Shown here: piece after piece, positions 43,995 to 50,325 of the stretch
Numbering within the stretch: the first letter of the stretch is position 1
Layout: each line of letters opens with the position of its first letter
Assembly: GCA_016178705.1 (NCBI GenBank)
Contig: JACOST010000030.1
Location: 310,001 to 374,000, forward strand
DNA: 64,000 nt
Direction of reading: 5' to 3'
Source: Deltaproteobacteria bacterium
GTDB lineage: Bacteria; Desulfobacterota; Binatia; HRBIN30; JACQVA1
The notes under the pieces: model-generated
Told to the model about the DNA's origin: nothing
Seen by the model: the letters and a program-made list of their open reading frames with translations, nothing else
Databases searched by the model: none
Translations under genes and position numbers: made by a program

Positions 43995-44408
43995 ATGGCA
44001 CGCCGTGATTCGGACAGTACTTCGATAAAGGTCGCCATCATAAGTGCCACAGCGACGGTTATTGCGGCCATTATCGGCGGCGTTGTAGCCTACCGCGCGA
44101 ACTCTGCGGGCGATCCGAAGGCTGATTCTATCGAAGGCGTATCTCATGCCTCGGCCAAGTTGAAGACATGCAGAACCGATACGGACTGCAAAGGTGATCG
44201 CATCTGTTCTCTTGGTCGCTGCAATTTTCGAGACGCTAAACGTGAATGTCAGGACGACACCGACTGTGTTGGAGGGCTCATCTGCGACGGAGGAACCTGC
44301 GCGGTTCTAGATCGCAACTGCACCATCGATGTGGAGTGCAAAGGTGATCGTATATGCCTCGCTGGTCTATGCTCTCCTTGGCCACGCCGTTACTCGGATG
44401 AAGACTGA
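43995..44408 (+). CDS. Membrane-anchored Cys-rich repeat protein (cassette 2)
   Basis: 137 residues. One membrane helix (IKVAIISATATVIAAIIGGVVAY, about 11-33) is followed by three tandem Cys-rich units: CRTDTDCKGDRICSLGRC, CQDDTDCVGGLICDGGTC and CTIDVECKGDRICLAGLC. Each has C-x5-C-x5-C-x4-C spacing, a pattern seen in secreted deltaproteobacterial/myxobacterial proteins (D-x-DC-x-G-x2-C). The units probably form disulphides outside the membrane. No function is known. An attC-like hairpin follows 44 bases downstream. Confidence 0.7.
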   Translation: MARRDSDSTSIKVAIISATATVIAAIIGGVVAYRANSAGDPKADSIEGVSHASAKLKTCRTDTDCKGDRICSLGRCNFRDAKRECQDDTDCVGGLICDGGTCAVLDRNCTIDVECKGDRICLAGLCSPWPRRYSDED

Positions 44409-44452
44409 GACTTGAGCCCGCCAAGGGGCTGGTGGAAGAGACGAGAGACTAT

Positions 44453-44561
44453 GCCGAACAAGGCGGCTGCAGGCGCCGGCGGGGGTTTACTCCCTTCGTC
44501 GGTGTTCCTCAATTGTGGCTTACTGCCGGTGCGCCGCCGCGCTTGAGCCGCGGCGTTCGGC
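44453..44561 (+). other. attC-like recombination site 2 (best formed)
   Basis: Outer arms GCCGAAC (44453-44459) and GTTCGGC (44555-44561) are exactly complementary and differ from the consensus RYYYAAC/GTTRRRY by one compensated base. Inner arms GCGGCTGCAGGC (44463-44474) and GCTTGAGCCGC (44541-44551) pair with one extrahelical G, the feature that sets strand choice in attC sites. A variable central stem (GCGCCGGCGG with CTGCCGGTGCGC) fills the 109-bp site. Confidence 0.75.
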
Positions 44562-44614
44562 TAGATTCCGAATCAAAGTTTGCAGCGGCTGCGAAACGAT
44601 GCAATCCTCCACAT

Positions 44615-44830
44615 ATGGAACCGCCACTGACCGCTCAGGATCTTTGGCCGTTGCTCCTCAAGTTGCCACACGATGAGCAACTGCGCCGCGCCAAGCTCGC
44701 GTTGTCTGCCGCCTCGGGCGGTGGCCGCGAGGACGCTCGCGCGTATCAGGCTGCCCCGCCTGCGGCGGACGAGTTCTCGATTGCCGACAACCCTCTGGCC
44801 TGGGAAGGCGAGGGCTGGAACGAGTGCTGA
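44615..44830 (+). CDS. Putative antitoxin partner of MazF (cassette 3)
   Basis: 71 residues (DLWPLLLKLPHDEQLRRAKLALSAA...). It ends 3 bases before the MazF-like toxin gene on the same strand. The first half is a helical segment of the kind used by addiction antitoxins, and the acidic Trp-containing tail (DNPLAWEGEGWNEC) resembles C-termini that block MazF. Similar short proteins upstream of MazF relatives end in a W-x2-EGW-like motif in my memory. Identification rests mainly on position. Confidence 0.7.
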   Translation: MEPPLTAQDLWPLLLKLPHDEQLRRAKLALSAASGGGREDARAYQAAPPAADEFSIADNPLAWEGEGWNEC

Positions 44831-44833
44831 TCG

Positions 44834-45163
44834 ATGCGGCGCGGAGAGATCCGCTGGTATACGTTTGCCTCGCCCGATAAGCGCCGGCCTGTACTGCTTC
44901 TCACCAGAGACGCGGTGATCGATACGCTGAACGAAATCATCGCCGTCCCTGCAACACGAACGATCCGAGGTCTTTCGACGGAGGTTCTCCTGTCATCCAA
45001 CGACGGCATGCCGGCTGGTTGTGCCCTGAACTTCGACCACGTCGGCATCGCGCAACGTGCTCGTCTCGGTGCAGTCCTGACAACATCGGCGGAGTCTCGT
45101 TGGCCGGGAGTAGAGAACGCGCTGTTGATCGCCCGCGGCTTCGAACCACGCGGTGATCACTGA
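44834..45163 (+). CDS. MazF/PemK-family endoribonuclease toxin (cassette 3)
   Basis: 109 residues. RRGEIRWYTFASPDKRRPVLLLTRD carries the MazF opening (GE-x-x ... KRRPVL-x-x-R), followed by IIAVPATRTIRGLSTEVLL and CALNFDHVGIAQRARLG (the Thr/Asp region of the RNA-cleavage site). The family cuts single-stranded RNA at short motifs. With the preceding gene it forms a compact toxin-antitoxin unit, a common integron cargo that stabilises arrays. An attC-like site lies 86 bases downstream. Confidence 0.88.
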   Translation: MRRGEIRWYTFASPDKRRPVLLLTRDAVIDTLNEIIAVPATRTIRGLSTEVLLSSNDGMPAGCALNFDHVGIAQRARLGAVLTTSAESRWPGVENALLIARGFEPRGDH

Positions 45164-45248
45164 TTGTGGTCGGCGGCGCCATCGATTGCACAAGGCCCGC
45201 AGCGCGCCACCGCGGGTATCAGGTATCCAATGAAGTATGGCGTAGCAC

Positions 45249-45312
45249 GCCGAACCAGGCGATGGAGACCGACGCGAAACGAACGTGCGCCTCATCGCCA
45301 GGACGGTTGGTC
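45249..45312 (+). other. attC-like recombination site 3
   Basis: The left outer arm GCCGAAC (45249-45255) equals that of site 2; the right box is GTTGGTC (45306-45312). Inner arms GGCGATGGAG (45258-45267) and CTCATCGCC (45291-45299) pair perfectly with one extrahelical G. It shares the 15-base ATGGAGACCGACGCG with site 1. Confidence 0.65.
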
Positions 45313-45357
45313 GTCGAACGCATCGCGGTCGAGTCGCCGCATGTTCTAGGAGCCGCC

Positions 45358-45957
45358 ATGGCACGAAAGGTCGTCCGCTACTACTTCAGCTTCGGGTCGC
45401 CGTTCGCGGCGTTGGCCGACGCGCAAATCGACGTACTCGTCGAGAACGTGGGCGCGGACCTCGACCCCATCCCCATCAACGCACCGCCCTCCGAGCCGCC
45501 CGAGGGGTTCGCCGCTACGCTGCTGGAGTACAAGCACAGCTATCAGTACGAGGACGCCGCGCGCTGGGCGCGCAAGCTCGGTCTCGCGTGGTACACGTCG
45601 TCTCCACCCCAACGACCAGTCAACGCGGAGGAGGCGTCGATCGGCTACTACATCGCGCGTGAAGAGCGCGCCGAGCGCGCCTACCGAAACGGAGTCTTCC
45701 GGGCGTGTTGGGCGCAGGGGCGGGACATCTCCGACCGCGGTGTGCTCGCTGACTGCGCCTGTGATGCGGGGCTCGCGCGCGACGACTTCGTGAAGCGGCT
45801 CGATCACGAGCAGTATCGCAACTCGCTGATGGAGCGCGCCGTGGGCGGGCTCGGGGATCGAGTCTTCGGTGTGCCGTTCTTCGTCGTCGACGGCGAGCGC
45901 TTCTGGGGCAACGACCGCATCGAGTTCTTACTCGATGCGCTGAGGGGAAGGACGTGA
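45358..45957 (+). CDS. HCCA isomerase/DsbA-like thioredoxin-fold protein (cassette 4)
   Basis: 199 residues. YYFSFGSPFAALADAQIDVLV carries the S-x-x-S/P-x start of 2-hydroxychromene-2-carboxylate isomerases, in which Ser replaces the DsbA catalytic Cys; GVPFFVVDGERFWGNDRIEFLL is the cis-Pro region and end of the fold. It probably binds glutathione or an aromatic substrate. AGGAG precedes ATG 45358. It lies between two attC-like hairpins, suggesting cassette origin, whereas its codon use is GC-rich like the chromosome. Confidence 0.85.
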   Translation: MARKVVRYYFSFGSPFAALADAQIDVLVENVGADLDPIPINAPPSEPPEGFAATLLEYKHSYQYEDAARWARKLGLAWYTSSPPQRPVNAEEASIGYYIAREERAERAYRNGVFRACWAQGRDISDRGVLADCACDAGLARDDFVKRLDHEQYRNSLMERAVGGLGDRVFGVPFFVVDGERFWGNDRIEFLLDALRGRT

Positions 45958-45998
45958 GCATCACCGTGGAACCGGACGATGAGGCGGCAGGTGGGTGC

Positions 45999-46083
45999 GC
46001 CCCATCAAGGCGATCGAGCCGACCGGCTTGAGCTTGGCCGCTCGCCTCCGCGCGTCGGCGGCTCATTGCCAAGAGGTCTAGCC
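45999..46083 (+). other. attC-like recombination site 4
   Basis: Inner arms GGCGATCGAGCCG (46009-46021) and CGGCTCATTGCC (46059-46070) pair with one extrahelical C and one mismatch. Outer boxes GCCCCATC (45999-46006) and GTCTAGCC (46076-46083) are degenerate relatives of RYYYAAC and GTTRRRY. The gene before it ends 42 bases upstream; the next starts 17 bases after. Confidence 0.55.
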
Positions 46084-46099
46084 GGACGAGAGAGAAGCG

Positions 46100-46936
46100 A
46101 TGGATGAATTGGAGCCCATTCAGGTTCGCCGGTGCGGCTCACATGGACCGCCGGTGGTAGTCCTTCACGGCGGGCCCGGTGCGCCGGGGTCGGCTGCCGG
46201 TCTTGCACGAGCCATTGCTGACGATTTCCAAATTTTGGAACCACTGCAGCGGAGGTCCGGGCGCGTTCCTCTGACCGTGTCACGTCATGTTGATGATCTC
46301 TCGGCCGTCGCGCCACGACCGGTGATGCTGATCGGAACGTCCTGGGGAGCGATGCTCGGGCTCTCCTTCGCGGCTCGTTATCCGCGGGACGTTTCAGCGC
46401 TGGTACTGGTTGGATGCGGTACCTACGATGAAAACTCCCGCGTGCTCTTTCGAGCATCGCTCGATCAGCGCCTGGGAGCGCCGGGACGGGAACGTATCGC
46501 CACCTTGAAGAATCGACTCGCGTCGGAACTGAATGCTGCAAACCGCAACGTCATCCAGGCAGAGCTGGGCGCCGCGTATATGAAAGCCGAGTCCTACGAC
46601 TTGATCGAAGAGGACGGCGACGTGGCAGATGGCGCTTGGGTCGATGAAGCCGGGCACGTCGAAACCTGGAACGACGCGCTACGCCTTCAGCGCGAGGGAG
46701 TCGAGCCAGACGCCTTCAGTCGAATATCCGCGCGAGTCCTGATGATCCACGGAGATGTGGACCCGCACCCGGGCCCAGCGACCCGCGATCTCCTCCGCAG
46801 ATTCATTCCTCAGCTCGAATACGTCGAACTCGAGCGTTGCGGCCACGAGCCGTGGCGCGAGCGTCATGCCCGCCATCATTTCGTGGAACTCGTTCGAGAA
46901 TGGTGCAACCGGCAGACCGCGCAACCCAATCCCTGA
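46100..46936 (+). CDS. Alpha/beta hydrolase (cassette 5)
   Basis: 278 residues with intact catalytic features: LHGGPGAPGSAAGLA oxyanion loop, nucleophile elbow GTSWGAM (Ser about 77), acid in HGDVDPHPG and general base in RCGHEPWRE. GLARAIADDFQILEPLQRRSG followed by HVDDL recalls proline-iminopeptidase-like hydrolases that I have seen in cassette arrays. It starts 17 bases after attC-like site 4, within the expected spacing for a cassette. The substrate is unknown. Confidence 0.85.
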   Translation: MDELEPIQVRRCGSHGPPVVVLHGGPGAPGSAAGLARAIADDFQILEPLQRRSGRVPLTVSRHVDDLSAVAPRPVMLIGTSWGAMLGLSFAARYPRDVSALVLVGCGTYDENSRVLFRASLDQRLGAPGRERIATLKNRLASELNAANRNVIQAELGAAYMKAESYDLIEEDGDVADGAWVDEAGHVETWNDALRLQREGVEPDAFSRISARVLMIHGDVDPHPGPATRDLLRRFIPQLEYVELERCGHEPWRERHARHHFVELVREWCNRQTAQPNP

Positions 46937-46944
46937 GAAGGAGA

Positions 46945-47095
46945 ACTCAACGCAACGTCGCCAGGGCGCAGAGACGCCAGGGCGTTGGTCCGATCGCTCG
47001 GTATGAATGAACGCCACGCGTAGCGCCCTTCGGAGCAGTGGACTGTCCTCGCGGAATGCTCGCGTTGCGCCTTCGCGCCTTTGCGTGCCAAGGTC
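46945..47095. repeat. Imperfect inverted repeat of the GCGCAGAGACGC/GCGCCTTTGCGT kind
   Basis: The left part (AACGCAACGTCGCCAGGGCG, then CAGAGACGCC) is partly complementary to the right part GCGTTGCGCCTTCGCGCCTTTGCGT (47063-47087). Similar long inverted repeats (CTTTGCGCCTTTGCGT) occur in several phyla in my memory. It fills most of the gap between the last cassette-like gene and the pheA operon. No gene is seen from 46937 to 47218. Confidence 0.6.
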
Positions 47096-47218
47096 AGCGG
47101 CTGCGATGCCGTCGGTTGCAATCGCCGTCGGGCTACGCTAACCACTCCAACGCTTCCACTGAATCCATGAGCGGGCATCTCCTCACTGCATACGGGGCAC
47201 GGGCGCTATTGGCGCATC

Positions 47219-48346
47219 GTGCTGCTGAGGGAACGCCCGCGGGGGACTCTCTTGCCGCGCAAGACCACTGGGCTTGATGCACTGCGGGCGCAAATCGATC
47301 ACATCGACGACCAATTGCTTGCGCTGCTCAGTCAGCGGGCGCGTTTGGTGGTCGAAGTGGGTGAGCGTAAGCGGGCGAGCGGCCACGACGCGATCTACGT
47401 GCCCGGGCGCGAGAAGCGCATCTACCAGCGGCTAACCAGGCGCAACCGCGGCCCGCTGCCGCCTGAAAGCGTCCGCGCCATCTTTCGCGAGGTGATCTCC
47501 AGTTGCCTCGCGATGGAGCAGCCGCTGCGCATAGCCTACCTCGGACCCGAGGCCACCTTCTCGCACCTGGCTGCGCTTGAGCAGTTTGGATCGCGCGCCA
47601 CGCTTCAACCCGCCGATTCGATTCCCGGCGTCTTCGATGAAGTCGAACATCGCCGCGCCGACTACGGCGTGGTTCCGGTAGAGAACTCGACGCAAGGCGT
47701 GGTGGCCCAGACCCTCGATCGCTTCGTGTCGTCGCCACTGACGATCAAGGCCGAGCTGCTGTTGCGCATCGATCACTACTTGCTGTCGCGCGCCGGCCGG
47801 CTCGCCGGCATCCGACGCGTTGTGTCGCACGCGCAATCGTTCGGCCAGTGCCGCCAATGGCTCGCGGACCATCTGCCGAGCGTGCCGCTCGAAGAAGTAT
47901 CGAGCAACGCCAAAGCCGCGGCAATTGCCGCAAAGCAACCGGGCACCGCAGCCATCGCCGGACGCTTGGCGGCGGAGCACTACGATCTCAAGGTCGTGGC
48001 CGCACACATTCAAGATCAGGCCACCAACCTGACCCGCTTCCTCGTCATCGGCCACGACGGACTCGCCGCGCCGACGGGTGAGGACAAGACCACGGTGCTG
48101 TTCTCGGTGCGCCACCAACCCGGCGTGTTGTTCACGCTCCTCAAACCGTTCGCCGACCATCACGTCAACCTCACCAGCATCGAGTCGCGTCCGATGAGCG
48201 GCCGGCCCTGGGAATATTTTTTCTTCCTCGACTTCGAAGGCCATGCCCGCGATCGCCGTGTCGCGCGGGCACTGCGCGCGCTGCAAACGCAAACGATCAC
48301 TTGCCGTGTGGTCGGTTCGTATATCGCCGCGCGGCAACCGAAGTAG
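47219..48346 (+). CDS. pheA: Bifunctional chorismate mutase/prephenate dehydratase
   Basis: 375 residues: AroQ-type chorismate mutase (LDALRAQIDHIDDQLLALLSQRARLV, about 18-100), prephenate dehydratase (RIAYLGPEATFSHLAAL, GVVPVENSTQGVV, AIAGRLAAEHYDL) and a C-terminal ACT domain (FSVRHQPGVLFTLLKPF, ESRPMSGRPWEYFFF) for Phe feedback. It makes phenylpyruvate from chorismate. The GTG start at 47219 could instead be TTG 47252, which sits after a GGGGG site; no ATG is available. It heads an aromatic amino-acid operon, 19 bases before hisC. Confidence 0.95.
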   Translation: MLLRERPRGTLLPRKTTGLDALRAQIDHIDDQLLALLSQRARLVVEVGERKRASGHDAIYVPGREKRIYQRLTRRNRGPLPPESVRAIFREVISSCLAMEQPLRIAYLGPEATFSHLAALEQFGSRATLQPADSIPGVFDEVEHRRADYGVVPVENSTQGVVAQTLDRFVSSPLTIKAELLLRIDHYLLSRAGRLAGIRRVVSHAQSFGQCRQWLADHLPSVPLEEVSSNAKAAAIAAKQPGTAAIAGRLAAEHYDLKVVAAHIQDQATNLTRFLVIGHDGLAAPTGEDKTTVLFSVRHQPGVLFTLLKPFADHHVNLTSIESRPMSGRPWEYFFFLDFEGHARDRRVARALRALQTQTITCRVVGSYIAARQPK

Positions 48347-48365
48347 GAGGAGCGCGAGTACCTCT

Positions 48366-49484
48366 ATGGATCTGGCTCAACTCGTGCCCGATTGGATTCG
48401 CAGCCTGTCAGCATACCCACCGGGTATGCCGATTGAAGAACTCGAGCGCGAGTACAGCATCTACGATTCGATCAAGCTGGCCTCCAACGAGAATCCGCTC
48501 GGTCCTTCGCCCAAGGCCGTGGCCGCGGTGGCGAAGGTGTTGTCGCAGATGCACCGTTACCCCGACGGCGGGTGTCACTACCTGCGGCGGGCGCTGGCGC
48601 AGCGGCTCGGCGTCGCGCCCGAAGCGCTGATCTTCGGCAACGGCTCGAACGAAATCATCGAACTGGTCGTGCGCACGGTCTTGTGCCGCGGCGAGCACGC
48701 GGTGATGGCCGATCAGGCCTTCGTGATCTATCGCATGGTCGTGCAAGCCGCCGGTGGGCGCAGCACGATCGTGCCGCTGCGCAACTTCACGCATGATCTC
48801 GAAGCGATCGCCGAGGCCATCACCCCGTCGACGCGGCTGGTGTTCCTCGCCAACCCCAACAATCCGACCGGGACCATCTTCTTTCGCGAGCAGTGGCGCG
48901 AGTTCCTCGCGGCGGTGCCGACCAACGTCGTCATCGTGCTCGACGAAGCGTACGCCGAGTTCGTCGAGGATCCCGAATATCCCGACTCGCTCGCCGACCT
49001 CGGCTCGGATCGTCTGCTCATCGTGCTGCGTACCTTCTCGAAGATTTACGGACTGGCGGCGCTGCGCATCGGCTATGGGGTGGCGCGCCCGGAGCTCATC
49101 GAGCTGATCAATCGCGTGCGGCAGCCATTCAACGTCGGCACCCTGGCGCAGGTCGGCGCGCTTGCGGCGCTCGACGATCTCGATCACGTCGCCGCAACGC
49201 GCCGCACCAATCGCGAGGGTTTGGCTTTCTTGCGCGCCGCATGCGAGCGCCTCGGCATCGCCTATGTTCCGAGCTGGGCGAACTTCCTGCTCATCGACGT
49301 CGGCAACGGTGCGCGGGTTTACGAGCGTCTATTGCGCGAAGGTGTGATCGTGCGGCCAATGGCGTTCTACGGATTGCCTGACCAAATTCGGGTCACTATC
49401 GGCTTGCCAGCGGAGAACGAGCGCTTCGTGACCGCGCTCGAAAAAGTTCTCCGCGCGGGAGGGGCGGGTGCCGCGCCTTTTTGA
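48366..49484 (+). CDS. hisC: HisC-type aminotransferase (histidinol-phosphate/aromatic)
   Basis: 372 residues of the class I/II PLP family: KLASNENPLGPSPKA, FGNGSNEII, FLANPNNPTGT, DEAYAEF and the PLP-lysine motif TFSKIYGLAALRIGYG are all present. Position between pheA and tyrA suggests transamination of phenylpyruvate/4-hydroxyphenylpyruvate or prephenate as well as, or rather than, histidinol phosphate. AGGAGG is about 15 bases before ATG 48366, slightly far. The 3' end overlaps tyrA by 17 bases. Confidence 0.92.
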   Translation: MDLAQLVPDWIRSLSAYPPGMPIEELEREYSIYDSIKLASNENPLGPSPKAVAAVAKVLSQMHRYPDGGCHYLRRALAQRLGVAPEALIFGNGSNEIIELVVRTVLCRGEHAVMADQAFVIYRMVVQAAGGRSTIVPLRNFTHDLEAIAEAITPSTRLVFLANPNNPTGTIFFREQWREFLAAVPTNVVIVLDEAYAEFVEDPEYPDSLADLGSDRLLIVLRTFSKIYGLAALRIGYGVARPELIELINRVRQPFNVGTLAQVGALAALDDLDHVAATRRTNREGLAFLRAACERLGIAYVPSWANFLLIDVGNGARVYERLLREGVIVRPMAFYGLPDQIRVTIGLPAENERFVTALEKVLRAGGAGAAPF

Positions 49485-50325
49485 GCGAGCCGCGATTGCC
49501 GGCGTCGGATTGATCGGCGGATCGCTTGCATTGGCGGCGCGCCGCGCCGGTTTGATCGGCGAAGTGGTCGGTCTGGCGCGGCGTGCGGAGACGCTCGCCG
49601 AGGCCAAACAGCGCGGCCTGGTCGATCGCGCCACCAACGATCCAGCCGACGCCGCGCGCGGCGCCGATCTGCTCGTGCTCGCCGTGCCGGTGCGCGCCAT
49701 CGCCGGCGTCGCACGCGCCTGTGTGCCGACACTCGCAACCGGTGCGGTCATCACCGACGCCGGCAGCGTGAAAGCGATCGTGGTGCGCGAGTTGGAAGCG
49801 GTCGCGGCGGCTGGGCAGCACGTCGTCGGCGCCCATCCTATCGCCGGCACCGAGGACACTGGCCCGGCGGCGGCGACGGCGGATCTGTTTCGCGATCAAC
49901 TCTGCATCCTGACGCCAACGGCGCGCACTGACACCGCCGCCGCCGACCGCATCCAAGCGCTGTGGGAAGGCGTCGGCATGCGGGTCACGCGCATGACACC
50001 GGAGCGCCACGATGAAGTCCTCGCCGCGGTGAGCCACCTGCCGCATGTGATCGCCTTTGCCCTCATGAACGCCATCGCCGCCGCCGGTGGCGACCTCCCG
50101 CACTACAGCGGTGGTAGCTTGCGTGATGCGACGCGCGTAGCCGCGAGCTCGGTCGACATGTGGCGCGACATTCTGTTCGCCAATCGCGAGGCGATCGATC
50201 ACGCACTGACCGGCTTCACCGCCGAGGTCGATCGGGTGCGCGATGCGATCCGTCGTGGAGACGAAGCGGCGCTGACGGAATTGCTGACGCGTGCCCGTGT
50301 GGCGCGACGCGGGTGGAAGGCGTGA
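49468..50325 (+). CDS. tyrA: Prephenate dehydrogenase
   Basis: 285 residues. GVGLIGGSLALAAR is the NAD-binding turn; DAGSVKAIVV, GAHPIAGTEDTGP and VSHLPHVIAFAL are the conserved prephenate-site motifs (His pair). It converts prephenate to 4-hydroxyphenylpyruvate. The GTG start lies within the hisC 3' end; GGGAGGGGCGG precedes it. No ACT domain is present, so feedback control, if any, is not via that module. The stop overlaps the aroA GTG by 4 bases. Confidence 0.94.
   Translation: MPRLFERAAIAGVGLIGGSLALAARRAGLIGEVVGLARRAETLAEAKQRGLVDRATNDPADAARGADLLVLAVPVRAIAGVARACVPTLATGAVITDAGSVKAIVVRELEAVAAAGQHVVGAHPIAGTEDTGPAAATADLFRDQLCILTPTARTDTAAADRIQALWEGVGMRVTRMTPERHDEVLAAVSHLPHVIAFALMNAIAAAGGDLPHYSGGSLRDATRVAASSVDMWRDILFANREAIDHALTGFTAEVDRVRDAIRRGDEAALTELLTRARVARRGWKA

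Larger units (their letters stand above)
42404..46936 (+). mobile_element. Relic chromosomal integron (IntI fragment plus attC-like cassettes)
   Basis: The region holds a broken IntI C-terminal fragment, five same-strand units, and four imperfect hairpins of attC type at 43793-43862, 44453-44561, 45249-45312 and 45999-46083, each downstream of a unit. Units: cyclase-domain gene, Cys-rich membrane gene, antitoxin plus MazF, HCCA-isomerase/DsbA-like gene, alpha/beta hydrolase. All are on the plus strand with short gaps, as in cassette arrays. No intact integrase remains, so the array should be immobile unless an integrase acts in trans. No attI is recognised, and the right-hand limit is uncertain. 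Confidence 0.7.

Noticed and set aside
46946-46995. A perfect RYYYAAC box (ACTCAAC) after the hydrolase as a fifth attC
   Set aside because: The inner segments are direct rather than inverted repeats and match the dispersed GCGCAGAGACGC-type repeat better.
47183-47386. Leader peptide for attenuation before pheA
   Set aside because: No short reading frame rich in Phe or Tyr and no terminator hairpin with T-run was found in 46937-47218.
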